This document shows positions 23,811 through 31,478 of a DNA stretch of 31,478 bases, in pieces. The notes under the pieces are model-generated. The model ran no database searches, was not told the origin of the DNA, and saw only the letters and a program-made list of their open reading frames with translations. Positions within the stretch are counted from its first letter, which is position 1; each line of letters begins with the position of its first letter. The position numbers were made by a program, and so were the translations under genes. The stretch spans positions 1 through 31,478 of the forward strand of contig JAQGKC010000168.1 in the NCBI GenBank assembly GCA_028290305.1. The letters are read 5' to 3'. This DNA is from Bradyrhizobium sp. Its GTDB lineage: Bacteria > Pseudomonadota > Alphaproteobacteria > Rhizobiales > Xanthobacteraceae.

Positions 23811-24926
23811 TCAGGCAGCCTCCGCGTGGCGGAAGCCAGCTCCGTCCGGGCCGAAGACATGCAAGTGACGTGGCTCCAGCGCAAAGGGAACGATATCTCC
23901 AGGCTTCGCCGAGATCCGACTTGGTGCCACGGCGATCAGGAGGTTTCCGCCACAGTCGCCAGCGACGTGCGACTGGTCGCCGAGCCATTGATTGGAAACG
24001 ACGCGCACGGAGATATCTCCAGCCCCGATGCCGATTTTCTGCGGCCGAATGCCGATTCGCACGCGCAGGACATCTTCGAGGCTCTTCTGCGCTGCGGGGC
24101 TGAAGGTCCCGCCAGGAATATCGAAGGTCACATCAGGCGTGACGGCGAAGCGAAAGCCGCCGTCGGAGCGCGCCACAGTGGCATCAAGCACGTTCATCGG
24201 CGGCTCGCCGATAAAGCTTGCCACAAACAGGTTCGCGGGGCTGTCCTTCAATTCCTTTTCGCTGCCGAATTGCTGCAGCACCCCGTCTTCCATCACGGCG
24301 ATACGGTGAGCCAGGGCACTCGCCTCGGTCTGATCATGGGTGACGAAGATCGCCGTCATCTCACGCTTCGCCAGCAGGCTCTTGATACGTCCACGCAGGA
24401 CCGCCCGGAGCTGCGGCTCGAGCTGCCCCATCGGCTCGTCGAGCAGATAGAGATCCGCATCGCGCACCAACGCGCGTGCCAGCGACGCGCGCTGCTGTTG
24501 TCCCCCGGAGATCGAGTGTGGGAAGCTCTCCAGGATGTCCCCTATCTCCACGAGTTGTGCGATCGCCTCGACCCGGCGCGTGACGTCGGTACGGGATAGC
24601 TGCCGGGATTTCAGGGCGAAAGCGATGTTTTCACGCACCGTGAGCGGCGGGTAGAGCGAATAGCCCTCGAATGCCATCGCCACTCTTCGCTGCGCCGGGG
24701 GCAGATGATCGATGCGCCGTCCGTTGAGCGTGATCGATCCGGAGCTGACGTCCTCGAATCCGGCAATCATTCGCAGTGTCGAGGTCTTGCCGCACCCCGA
24801 CGACCCCAGCAGCGCGATGATCTCGCCCTTCCTGACGTCCATGTCGAGCGCACACACCGCATGAACGGCCGGCTTGCCGCGACTGCGGTAGACCTTGTCG
24901 ATACCTCGAAGCTCAAGTATGCCCAT
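23811..24926 (-). CDS. Polyol ABC transporter ATPase 1 (catalytically complete except Q-loop)
   Basis: The 371-residue protein is a MalK/UgpC-type ATPase with an OB-fold C-terminal regulatory domain. Walker A GSSGCGKT is at 41-48, signature ISGGQ at 139-143, Walker B LLDE at 161-164 and switch H197 in VTHDQ. The Q-loop glutamine is glutamate E87 in MAFEGYSLYP, and the D-loop is MGQLE instead of SNLD. This resembles one of the two unequal ATPases (GlpS/GlpT) of the rhizobial glycerol importer, from memory. I start at ATG 24926, 17 bases after the second ATPase; the 54-residue upstream extension is not ATPase-like. Confidence 0.88.
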   Translation of the reverse strand: MGILELRGIDKVYRSRGKPAVHAVCALDMDVRKGEIIALLGSSGCGKTSTLRMIAGFEDVSSGSITLNGRRIDHLPPAQRRVAMAFEGYSLYPPLTVRENIAFALKSRQLSRTDVTRRVEAIAQLVEIGDILESFPHSISGGQQQRASLARALVRDADLYLLDEPMGQLEPQLRAVLRGRIKSLLAKREMTAIFVTHDQTEASALAHRIAVMEDGVLQQFGSEKELKDSPANLFVASFIGEPPMNVLDATVARSDGGFRFAVTPDVTFDIPGGTFSPAAQKSLEDVLRVRIGIRPQKIGIGAGDISVRVVSNQWLGDQSHVAGDCGGNLLIAVAPSRISAKPGDIVPFALEPRHLHVFGPDGAGFRHAEAA

Positions 24927-24943
24927 CTGGCTCCACTCCCCCG

Positions 24944-26047
24944 TCAGGCGGCCTGTCGCCGGTGCGACAGGCAAACACGCTGTCCGCTTATCCGATCGAA
25001 TAGTAGCGCATGTTCCGGCGCGAACCGGATGAAAACATCCTCCCCTGCGCCCTCCTCCATCGCCCGCGGCGGCAGCGCGGCAAGCCATTCGCTGCCGTCA
25101 GCCAACTTCAGCAGCAGCACCGCTTTCTCGTTCACCGGCGTGATCGCGAGGATACGTGCCCGAATCGCATCGTCGCCAGCCGAGCGCGAAATCGCGAGAT
25201 GTTCGGGGCGGATGCCGAGCCAGCACGGGCGATCCAGCGGCTGTCCGCTGATGGAGCCCAGTCTGATTTTGGCTCCCGACAGCATTGCAAACAGCACGCC
25301 GTGTTCATCAACCGGCTGTACCTCGGCAAGATTGATGGCGGGATCGCCGAACAATCGCGCCACCGCGACCGAGGCAGGCGCAGCGTAGATATCTTCCGAT
25401 GTTGCGACCTGCTCGAACCGGCCGTTGACCAGCACGGCAATCCGATCGGCGATGGCCATCGCCTCGCGGTAGTCTTGGGTGACATACAGGGCGGCGGCCG
25501 AGCCGCGCCGGAGCAAGCTCGGCAATTCGAGGCGCATCTCATAGCGCAACTTGGCGTCGACGTTGCGCAGGGGATCGTCGAGCAAGAGTATCTCGGGATC
25601 ACCGATCAACGCGCGGGCGAGCGCCGTCCGCTGTTTCTGGCCATTCGAGAGCTCACGCGGGAAATGATCGAGCACATGCTCGATCTTGAGGAGCCGGCTG
25701 ATTGCCACGACCTTCGACGCCGCACCGTGTCCGCCAGCTTTGGTTCGCACACCACTCGCGATGTTGGCACGCGCGGTCATGTGAGGGAACAGTGCGAAAT
25801 TCTGGAACGCCATGCCGATGCCGCGCCGCTCCGGCGCCGCGCCGACGATCGAGTTCCCGGCGACGAGGATATCCCCTTCGTCCGGCTCGAACATGCCCGC
25901 GATCATGCGCAGCAAGACAGTCTTGCCGCTGCCCGACGGCCCGAACACCGCAAGGATCTCTCCAGGCTCGACGGTCAGCGAAATGCCGTTAGCCGGCCGT
26001 GCCGCGCCGAACGCCTTGCCGACCGATTTGAGTTCGAGCCGCGCCAT
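24944..26047 (-). CDS. Polyol ABC transporter ATPase 2 (degenerate catalytic residues)
   Basis: The 367-residue ATPase has a normal Walker A (GPSGSGKT, 36-43) and Q82 in FQNFALFPH, with a slightly altered signature LSNGQ (133-137). The Walker B region reads LLLDDP, placing D158 where the catalytic glutamate belongs, and the switch histidine is Q191 in YVTQDY. So one of the two ATP sites of the heterodimer is probably weak or inactive. Its C-terminal domain ends with GIRPEHL, as in MalK-like proteins. It lies four bases after the permease gene, in the same operon as ATPase 1, and the pair would power one importer. Confidence 0.88.
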   Translation of the reverse strand: MARLELKSVGKAFGAARPANGISLTVEPGEILAVFGPSGSGKTVLLRMIAGMFEPDEGDILVAGNSIVGAAPERRGIGMAFQNFALFPHMTARANIASGVRTKAGGHGAASKVVAISRLLKIEHVLDHFPRELSNGQKQRTALARALIGDPEILLLDDPLRNVDAKLRYEMRLELPSLLRRGSAAALYVTQDYREAMAIADRIAVLVNGRFEQVATSEDIYAAPASVAVARLFGDPAINLAEVQPVDEHGVLFAMLSGAKIRLGSISGQPLDRPCWLGIRPEHLAISRSAGDDAIRARILAITPVNEKAVLLLKLADGSEWLAALPPRAMEEGAGEDVFIRFAPEHALLFDRISGQRVCLSHRRQAA

Positions 26048-26051
26048 CGCC

Positions 26052-26909
26052 TCAGCCTTTCACTGCGCCCAGCGACAACCCTTCGACCAGATAGCGCTGC
26101 GCGTACAGCGCGAGCAGCAGGGTCGGCGTCACGGACAGAACGATCGCCGCGGCGATCTGGCCATATTGGATTCCAGAGGCTGTGACGAATGCAAGCGCAC
26201 CCACCGTCACGGGCTGTTTGTCGGCGGAGGCAAGGATCAACGCGAACACGAAATTGTTCCAGCAGAAGATGAAAGAGAGAAGTCCGGCAGCAGCAATGCC
26301 CGGTCCTGCCAGCGGGACGGCGATGCGCGCGAACGTCTCCCCCCACGAATGTCCGGCCAGGCGATAGGCATGTTCGATGTCAGGACTGACGTCTTCAAAA
26401 TATCCCCGCACGATCCACAGGATCAGCGGCAACGCGATCAGCTGATAAACCCAGACGATGCCGAAGTAGGTGTCGTTCAGGCCGAGCTGTTGGTAATAGA
26501 GCGATAACGGCAGCAGCACGAGCAGCGGCGGCGCGAAACGAAAAGACAGCAGCGTGAACGCGATCGTTTCACCCAGCCGAAACTTGAAGCGCGCGAAGGC
26601 GTAGGCCGCGGGCACGCCGAGCACGAGCGCCAGCAGCACTGCGGCACTCGACAGCACGAAGCTGTTCCACAGATTGCGCATGAAGGAGATCTCGAGATTG
26701 CCCGCGGCGGTACGCAGCTGGCCCGAGATCAGCGCCTGGTAATTCGCCAGTGTCGGCTCGAACAACAGGCGCGGCGGTATGCGCAGGATCTGCTCATTGC
26801 TCTGGAACGACATCAACAGAATCCAGACAATCGGGAACATGAAGAACAGAAGAACCAGCGTGAGCGCGGCTCCCCTGAAGATTCGGCCCGTGAGGCTAAT
26901 ATATTCCAT
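26052..26909 (-). CDS. Sugar/polyol ABC transporter permease (MalG/UgpE type)
   Basis: The 285-residue inner-membrane protein has about six hydrophobic segments, starting with LTLVLLFFMFPIVWILLMSF. The cytoplasmic EAA loop that docks with the ATPase is seen as EHAYRLAGHSWGETFARIAVP, where the canonical EAA...G is partly changed (EHA...G). It ends LVEGLSLGAVKG, the family's normal C-terminus. It lies 17 bases after the first permease gene on the same strand. Confidence 0.9.
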   Translation of the reverse strand: MEYISLTGRIFRGAALTLVLLFFMFPIVWILLMSFQSNEQILRIPPRLLFEPTLANYQALISGQLRTAAGNLEISFMRNLWNSFVLSSAAVLLALVLGVPAAYAFARFKFRLGETIAFTLLSFRFAPPLLVLLPLSLYYQQLGLNDTYFGIVWVYQLIALPLILWIVRGYFEDVSPDIEHAYRLAGHSWGETFARIAVPLAGPGIAAAGLLSFIFCWNNFVFALILASADKQPVTVGALAFVTASGIQYGQIAAAIVLSVTPTLLLALYAQRYLVEGLSLGAVKG

Positions 26910-26926
26910 CGTTCATCCCCTCGGAC

Positions 26927-27859
26927 TCACTGGTGGCGGTGCGCACGCTCGCGCAGCCGCAGCCAGTTTTTGATGAAGATGTTGGACAGGATATTGGTGA
27001 TGATCCAGAGCACCATCAACAGCGCCGCCGACCTGCCGACATTGGTGTACTGGAAGAACTCCAGATAGGCCTGCACCTGAAATACCATGAGGCGATCGCC
27101 GGGCCCGCCTTGCGTCATCGCGTAGATGATATCGAATTGCTGAATTGAATCGAGCAGGCGGAACAGCGAGGCCGTGATGATGTAGGGCGCCAGCATCGGC
27201 AGCGTGATGCGAAAGAAGACGAACGTCGCGGGAACGCCGTCGAGCGCGGCCGCCTCAAATGGCTGACGGGGCAACGACCGCAGACCCGCGAGCAGCAGGA
27301 TCATGATGAATGGCGTGTAGACCCAGATGTCGACCAGCACGACGGTGAACAGCGCCGTGGTCGGATCAGAGGCCCATTTGAAATCCTGGACCCCGAGAAG
27401 GCTGACGATATAGGACAGGATGCCGAAGCTCGGATTGGTCATCAGCTTCCACATCAAGGCCGCGATGGCGGGCGCGGTCATGAGCGGGAGGAGGAGCACG
27501 ATCGAGACGGCGTTATGAAAACGCGTCGGACGGCGCAACAACAGCGCAGTGGCAAGACCGAGCAGCAGCTCGAGAACGACCGTCAAGGCCGTGTAGGTCA
27601 GCGAGATTCGGAACGTGTTCCAGAATGCCGGATCCGAGGCGAAGTCGATATAATTCTGAACTCCGATGAAACCGCGCAAATACGGCAGGTTCAGTCGGTA
27701 CCGCTGCAGCGAATAGACCGCCGCGGTGAAAAACGGAACCAGAATCGCAACGCATACCAGCAGCGCTGGCAAGCTCAGCAGATATGGCAGGGCGCGACTG
27801 CGCAGCTTCGCCATCCGGACCGGGCGCGCGGGCGTCCGAAGAGATTGGGTCAAGGTCAT
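26927..27859 (-). CDS. Sugar/polyol ABC transporter permease (MalF/UgpA type)
   Basis: The 310-residue membrane protein starts MTLTQSLRTPARPVRMAKLR and enters the first membrane helix PYLLSLPALLVCVAILVPFF. It has the periplasmic loop with NYIDFASDPAFWNTFRISLTYT and a classic EAA loop (FEAAALDGVPATFVFFRITLP). The frame extends 27 residues upstream, but that part overlaps two stable hairpins and is arginine/proline-rich, so I use ATG 27859. No strong ribosome site is seen; translation may depend on the upstream structure. Confidence 0.88.
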   Translation of the reverse strand: MTLTQSLRTPARPVRMAKLRSRALPYLLSLPALLVCVAILVPFFTAAVYSLQRYRLNLPYLRGFIGVQNYIDFASDPAFWNTFRISLTYTALTVVLELLLGLATALLLRRPTRFHNAVSIVLLLPLMTAPAIAALMWKLMTNPSFGILSYIVSLLGVQDFKWASDPTTALFTVVLVDIWVYTPFIMILLLAGLRSLPRQPFEAAALDGVPATFVFFRITLPMLAPYIITASLFRLLDSIQQFDIIYAMTQGGPGDRLMVFQVQAYLEFFQYTNVGRSAALLMVLWIITNILSNIFIKNWLRLRERAHRHQ

Positions 27860-27882
27860 TGAGGCACCGCGAAAGAGAGGTG

Positions 27883-27925
27883 GTCGCCCGGGGCGACGCC
27901 GGCTCGGAAGATTGAGGTCCGAGCC
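27883..27925 (-). promoter_or_regulatory. Two intra-operon hairpins between SBP and permease genes
   Basis: GTCGCCC-G-GGGCGAC (27883-27897) and GGCTCGGA-9-TCCGAGCC (27901-27925) are perfect inverted repeats in the 114-base gap after the SBP gene. Hairpins in this place commonly stop decay or part of transcription so that the SBP is made in excess over the membrane parts. Neither has a U-tract, so mRNA stabilisation is more likely than strong termination. Confidence 0.55.
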
Positions 27926-27973
27926 TGCGCCCGAGTTCATGGTGCAGATATCAGCACCGGTTTCAACCGCGCG

Positions 27974-29413
27974 TCAGCCAAGTCCCGCCTGCTTCAGCTG
28001 GCGGTTGATGCTGTCGGCGAGCTTGTCGAGGCCTTCGTCGACGCTGATTTCCTTGGCGACCATTTTCTGCAGCGAGGCCGCCCACTCTGTGGTCAGGTCA
28101 AAGAACAAGGGTTGCGCCGTGAAATAGATTTTGGCACCAGGAGCGGAGACGTCGTGCTGCTCGAGATAACCGGGATACGACTTCGCGATCCGGTCACGGA
28201 ACTCGTTGTCCTTCCAGACCGAGGCGCGGACCGGATTGACGAAGTCCATCTTGCGCGCGCCAAACAGATCGTGTTCGACGGACGTCGCCCACTGCATGAA
28301 CAGCCAGGCCGCATCCTTCTGCTTGGAGAAGCTGGACATCGCGAGCGACCAGATCCAGACGTTGGGCGTCGGCGCCTTTGCGGCCGGGTTCGCAGCGAAG
28401 GGCGCGTAGCCCAGATTTCCTCGTTCCTTGTTCTCGCCGCCATTCATGAAGTAGCCGAGGATGTCGGCATCGAAGATCATGCCGGAGGCACCCGCCCCGA
28501 GGTCCGTGCCGACCTGGTACCAGGTATAGGTCGACCAGTTCTTCGGCCCTGAGCCCTGGATCATCTTGACCCATTTCTCATGGAAGTCCTTCGACGCCTT
28601 GGTGTTCATCGCGGCCTTCAGCTTGCCGCCTTCCATCTCGAAGTCCTTCTGGCCGAAGTTCGAATAGGCCGACAGGAAGCCCGGATGGATCGACGCCCAC
28701 GAGCGCGACCCGCGAACACCCACACCGTACGGGCCGCCAGCGTCCTTGGTGATCTTGGCCGCGACTTCGAGCATCTCATCGAGGTTCTTCGGAGGCTTGA
28801 CGCCGACCTTGTCAAAGATCTTTCGATTATAGGCGATGTTGTTTAGCTCATAACCCCAAGGGATGCACCACTGCTTAGCTTTGCCGGAGCCGAGTTCGGA
28901 TCCGGCGACACCATCCCACGCAGTCGAGGAACGCAGGCCGGGCAGCACGTCTTCCCAATTGAAGGCAGGGTTCGTCTTCGATGCGTCCTTGATGTAGGTG
29001 TTGAGGTCTTCGATCCAGCCCGCCGGGCCGTAAGTCCAGGTCATGTACGCGCCGGTCATGAAGGCGTCGTACTGATCCGACTTCGAGGATAGCGCCGCCG
29101 TCACCTTGTCGAAATAGACATCCTCTGGGAAGATGTCATAGGTGACGTTCATTCCGGTCAGCGACTTGAACGCCTCGATGTCGCCGATCATCGCATCGAC
29201 ATACGGGTGCTTGTTCAGCAGCAACTTGACCGACTTGCCGGCCTGGCCCTTCCAGTTGAAATCCGCCGCCATGGCTTGTGAGACGGAAGACGTAAAGGCG
29301 GTGTTGGCGGCAAGACCGGCAACGCCAAGTTTCGCGGCTCCGTCGAGCAGGTCACGCCGGCTGATTCGTTTGGCAGCGTAGGAGTCAAACAGATTCTTCT
29401 CTCGATCGAACAT
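27974..29413 (-). CDS. Polyol ABC transporter substrate-binding protein with Tat signal
   Basis: The 479-residue protein is a UgpB/MalE-type extracellular solute-binding protein. A twin-arginine signal is visible: SRRDLLDG with arginines at 19-20, then the hydrophobic GVAGLAANTAFTS and a cleavage near AMA/AD (residue 49-50). A substrate-binding fold follows, with KSVKLLLNKHPYVDAM, FPEDVYFDKVTAAL, GYELNNIAYNRKIFDKVGVKPP and KDAAWLFMQWATS. GGGAGG lies about 7 bases before the ATG at 29413, a strong ribosome site that fits high expression. Neighbours point to a polyol such as erythritol or a related sugar alcohol as ligand. Confidence 0.88.
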   Translation of the reverse strand: MFDREKNLFDSYAAKRISRRDLLDGAAKLGVAGLAANTAFTSSVSQAMAADFNWKGQAGKSVKLLLNKHPYVDAMIGDIEAFKSLTGMNVTYDIFPEDVYFDKVTAALSSKSDQYDAFMTGAYMTWTYGPAGWIEDLNTYIKDASKTNPAFNWEDVLPGLRSSTAWDGVAGSELGSGKAKQWCIPWGYELNNIAYNRKIFDKVGVKPPKNLDEMLEVAAKITKDAGGPYGVGVRGSRSWASIHPGFLSAYSNFGQKDFEMEGGKLKAAMNTKASKDFHEKWVKMIQGSGPKNWSTYTWYQVGTDLGAGASGMIFDADILGYFMNGGENKERGNLGYAPFAANPAAKAPTPNVWIWSLAMSSFSKQKDAAWLFMQWATSVEHDLFGARKMDFVNPVRASVWKDNEFRDRIAKSYPGYLEQHDVSAPGAKIYFTAQPLFFDLTTEWAASLQKMVAKEISVDEGLDKLADSINRQLKQAGLG

Positions 29414-29440
29414 AGATAAGCCTCCCTTTTTTGTGCGTTT

Positions 29441-30472
29441 TCACTTTCCCTTGCGGCTTTTGCTTTTTTCTTTGCCGGATGTTGTCTCCAGCTTGTCGGT
29501 CGCAAGCGCCTGGGCGGTTGCTTCGTCGGTAATAAATCCATGAAGCACGCGGCTGCGCAGGACGGCGCGAAGGGCTGCGACCTTGGCTTGTCCACCCGCG
29601 ATCGCGACGATGCGGTGCTTCCTCAGCTCAGCGGCGCTCATCGAGGTCGCACGAGCTGACAAATCGGTCGCCAGCATGCGGCCGTCTGCACTGAAGAAGT
29701 GGCCGAGCAGATCGGCACAGGCGCCGACGCGCTTGAGTTCGACCACCTCGTCAGGCTTGATCATCCCGCTCGACACCAGAAAGCCCTCGCTGCTGATCTG
29801 ACCGATACCAACGATCAAGAGCGACGCCTTGCGCGCCAGAGCGGCAACGTCAGCGATACCGTATTGTTGCATCAGGACCGCCTTGTCGGCGACGGAATTG
29901 GCGAAGACCGGGACCGGCAAAAGATAGGCCTCCGCCCCGGTGCGCTCAGCCAGCCGGTGAATGACGTCAAAGGGATTTGCTGCGAATTTCCGCGTCAATC
30001 CGCCGAGCAGGGAGACGAATTGCACGCCCCGCGCAGGCGTCTGGGGCATCTGCTCGACGACGGCTGCGAGCGTGCGACCATGACCGACCCCGATCACCTT
30101 GTCTTCGCCGCGCTCGAGAATCTGGCGCAGGAAGCCGGCCCCCTCGAGCGACAGGGCCTTCAACGGCAGATCGCCCTCGCCGAGATCCGGCGCAACCCGG
30201 CAAAACGAAAGGCCAAACCGTTCGGCAAGCGCATTTTCCAATGCAACGCATTCGGCGACCGGACCTTCGACGAAGACGCGGACCATGCCTTCACGGCTCG
30301 CACGCGCGATCAGGCGATGGGCTTTGGTGCTCGGAATATTGAGGCGGCTCGCGACCTCCGACTGAGTGAGACCGGCCGCGAAATGCAGCCAGGCCGCGCG
30401 CGTCGCGAGCGACGCGTCGCCATCCAACATGTGCAGCTTCTCGGAACGCACCGACACGACCGCAGATTCCAT
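29441..30472 (-). CDS. eryD: SorC-family transcriptional regulator (EryD-like)
   Basis: The 343-residue protein joins an N-terminal helix-turn-helix (LHFAAGLTQSEVASRLNIPSTKAHRLIARA, residues about 29-57) to a SorC-type sugar-phosphate-binding domain (GVGHGRTLAAVVEQM, VSLLGGL, AEAYLLPVPVFANS, IVGIGQISSEG, AIAGGQAKVAALRAVL). Brucella EryD is the same type and represses the ery operon until erythritol is present; SorC proteins often sense the phosphorylated sugar. It is the first gene of the operon, 27 bases before the SBP gene, so it controls its own synthesis. Three TTGCAA-type sites lie just upstream of its start. An in-frame ATG at 30430 is an alternative start. Confidence 0.78.
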   Translation of the reverse strand: MESAVVSVRSEKLHMLDGDASLATRAAWLHFAAGLTQSEVASRLNIPSTKAHRLIARASREGMVRVFVEGPVAECVALENALAERFGLSFCRVAPDLGEGDLPLKALSLEGAGFLRQILERGEDKVIGVGHGRTLAAVVEQMPQTPARGVQFVSLLGGLTRKFAANPFDVIHRLAERTGAEAYLLPVPVFANSVADKAVLMQQYGIADVAALARKASLLIVGIGQISSEGFLVSSGMIKPDEVVELKRVGACADLLGHFFSADGRMLATDLSARATSMSAAELRKHRIVAIAGGQAKVAALRAVLRSRVLHGFITDEATAQALATDKLETTSGKEKSKSRKGK

Positions 30473-30473
30473 C

Positions 30474-30527
30474 TTGCAAATTTCTTCACTTATTGCAAAA
30501 AATTGCAGAGGCGCGACGAGCCGTCAA
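30474..30527 (-). promoter_or_regulatory. EryD promoter with repeated TTGCAA sites
   Basis: TTGCAA or TTGCAG occurs at 30474-30479, 30493-30498 and 30503-30508, spaced 19 and 10 bases, about two turns and one turn of helix; the second and third form TGCAA-AAAA-TTGCA. On the minus strand a TTGACG -35 box (30522-30527) is 17 bases from an AATTTT (30499-30504), which the sites overlap. Autorepression by the SorC protein is inferred. The remaining gap up to 30657 serves the divergent aldolase gene. Confidence 0.45.
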
Positions 30528-30657
30528 GTCTATTCGTCATGTTGCGACGCAAACGGCGGAAGCGACTTGGAACGGACCACCCGCGTCCCATGGCCTGCGT
30601 AAGTCGAGCCCGCAGAAATATTGAGCGCTGCTTGCGCCAAACCGTCAGGAGCTGACC

Positions 30658-31338
30658 ATGAGCGACACCGAACTTCAGTTGCGCGAAGCCATCATTGCGA
30701 AATGCCGCTGGATGAACGTCACCGGACTTAATCAGGGCACGTCCGGGAACATCTCGGCCCGTCATGGCAACACCATGCTGATCTCGCCGTCCGCGACGCC
30801 TTACGACTCGCTGACTCCCGACATGATCGCCGCGATGCCGATCGACGGCGAATACGGATCGTGGAAAGGCCCGCTCAAGCCCTCCACCGAATGGCGCTTC
30901 CACCTCGACATCTTGAAGGCGCGGCCCGATGTCGGCGGCATCGTCCACACGCACGCGACGTACTCCACCGTACTGGCGATCGCACATAAGGAAATCCCGG
31001 CGTGCCACTATATGATGGCGGCGTTCGGCGGCATGAACGTGCGCGTCGCCGGCTATGCGAGGTTCGGCACCAAGGAGCTGTCGGACCACGCGCTGAAGGC
31101 ACTGGAAGGCCGGACCGCCTGCCTGCTGGCCAATCATGGAATGATCGCGACCGGCGCATCGCTGGACAAGGCGATGTGGCTGGCTGTTGAACTCGAGACC
31201 ATCGCGCGGCAGTATTATCTGAGCCTGGCGATCGGCGGCCCGGTTCTGCTGAGCGAGGCCGACATCAGCGAAACCACCGCAGCGTTCAGCAGTTACGGCG
31301 TACAGGATTCGCCGGCCAAGGCGGGCGCAACAACTTAA
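30658..31338 (+). CDS. Class II (zinc) aldolase/adducin-family protein, FucA-like
   Basis: The 226-residue protein is a class II aldolase like L-fuculose-1-phosphate aldolase or L-ribulose-5-phosphate 4-epimerase. NQGTSGNISAR (25-35) and ISPSATPYD bind the phosphate, catalytic E78 lies in STEWRFH, and the zinc ligands are H97 and H99 (VHTHATY) and H160 (ANHGMI). AGGAG lies six bases before the ATG. It is divergent from the SorC regulator and probably shares its control. In this locus it may cleave a ketose phosphate, or decarboxylate a 3-oxo-tetronate phosphate as OtnC-type relatives do. It occupies the place where Brucella has tetrulose isomerases. Confidence 0.85.
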   Translation: MSDTELQLREAIIAKCRWMNVTGLNQGTSGNISARHGNTMLISPSATPYDSLTPDMIAAMPIDGEYGSWKGPLKPSTEWRFHLDILKARPDVGGIVHTHATYSTVLAIAHKEIPACHYMMAAFGGMNVRVAGYARFGTKELSDHALKALEGRTACLLANHGMIATGASLDKAMWLAVELETIARQYYLSLAIGGPVLLSEADISETTAAFSSYGVQDSPAKAGATT

Positions 31339-31357
31339 TGGCGGTGTTGAAAACGAC

Positions 31358-31478
31358 GTGACCGGCTTCGACGATCCGCAGATGCAGGACCTGATCACGC
31401 TCGCGGCGAGCCTGGGGCGGGACCGGCTCATGGTCCAAGGCCCCGGCGGCAACATCTCGCTCAAGCAAGATGGCGTGA
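31358..31478 (+). CDS. Second class II aldolase-family protein, 5' part only
   Basis: The frame starts at GTG 31358, 19 bases after the previous stop, and runs off the window. It reads FDDPQMQDLITLAASLGRD, then MVQGPGGNISLKQDGV. The GPGGNIS.K motif matches the phosphate-binding start of class II aldolase/adducin proteins of the longer kind, including aldolase domains fused to a short-chain dehydrogenase. It is clearly not a copy of the preceding aldolase, which has GTSGNISAR. Function cannot be fixed from 40 residues; it is probably cotranscribed with the first aldolase. Confidence 0.65.
   Translation, partial: MTGFDDPQMQDLITLAASLGRDRLMVQGPGGNISLKQDGV

Noticed and set aside
24927..25088. N-terminal extension of ATPase 1
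   Set aside because: The 54 added residues overlap the ATPase 2 gene and lack any domain; the family starts at the ATG at 24926.
25010..26185. A 391-residue plus-strand open frame across the ATPase 2 gene
   Set aside because: Antisense shadow of a clear ATPase gene in high-GC DNA, without family features.
1..31478. CRISPR arrays, complete insertion sequences or rRNA genes
   Set aside because: No regularly spaced repeats, no transposase and no rRNA-like sequence were seen.

Overview
The window looks like chromosomal DNA of an alphaproteobacterium of the Bradyrhizobium / Nitrobacteraceae type. This rests on high-GC coding regions, small rhizobial hypothetical proteins, a Brucella/rhizobium-style erythritol locus, and two intergenic stretches that resemble dispersed Bradyrhizobium sequences. 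The genus is inferred from recognised families, not from a marker gene.

Region 1 (1-3860) is a gene-poor graveyard. It holds one small hypothetical gene, a 5'-truncated NAD(P)-binding SDR, an intact Phd/YefM antitoxin followed by a doubly frameshifted PemK-like toxin, a small conserved gene on the minus strand and a frameshifted staphylococcal-nuclease-like gene. The rest shows no gene.

Region 2 (3862-18993) is a catabolic block. It has a class A FAD monooxygenase with an orphan Bug/TctC binding protein, an internally deleted LivG remnant, a MarR regulator with a DUF2848 protein, a flavin reductase broken by one frameshift, and a cupin. A minus-strand operon encodes DUF1185 protein -> HpaB-type flavin-dependent monooxygenase -> enamidase-like amidohydrolase. 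Divergent from it runs a complete branched-chain-amino-acid-type ABC importer (SBP, two permeases, two ATPases). A soluble fumarate-reductase-like flavoprotein with a small 2Fe-2S partner runs convergent to the importer. I read this as uptake and opening of an unknown, probably N-containing ring compound. The closest known logic is the enamidase step of anaerobic nicotinate breakdown, or monooxygenase ring cleavage of pyridine followed by amide hydrolysis. The substrate is not known.

Region 3 (18994-19634) holds no gene but contains the 3' half of a CAU-anticodon tRNA (19321-19368) without its 5' half. This is the usual scar of tRNA-targeted integration. Its orientation suggests that regions 1-2 belong to an integrated island whose other end lies left of the window.

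Region 4 (19635-31478) is a polyol locus. One minus-strand transcription unit reads SorC regulator (EryD-like) -> Tat-type SBP -> two permeases -> two unequal ATPases -> erythritol kinase (EryA) -> 2-hydroxyacid dehydrogenase -> GlpD-like erythritol-phosphate dehydrogenase (EryB). Divergent from the regulator are a class II aldolase and the start of a second class II aldolase that runs off the window. The tetrulose-phosphate isomerases of the Brucella pathway are not seen here.
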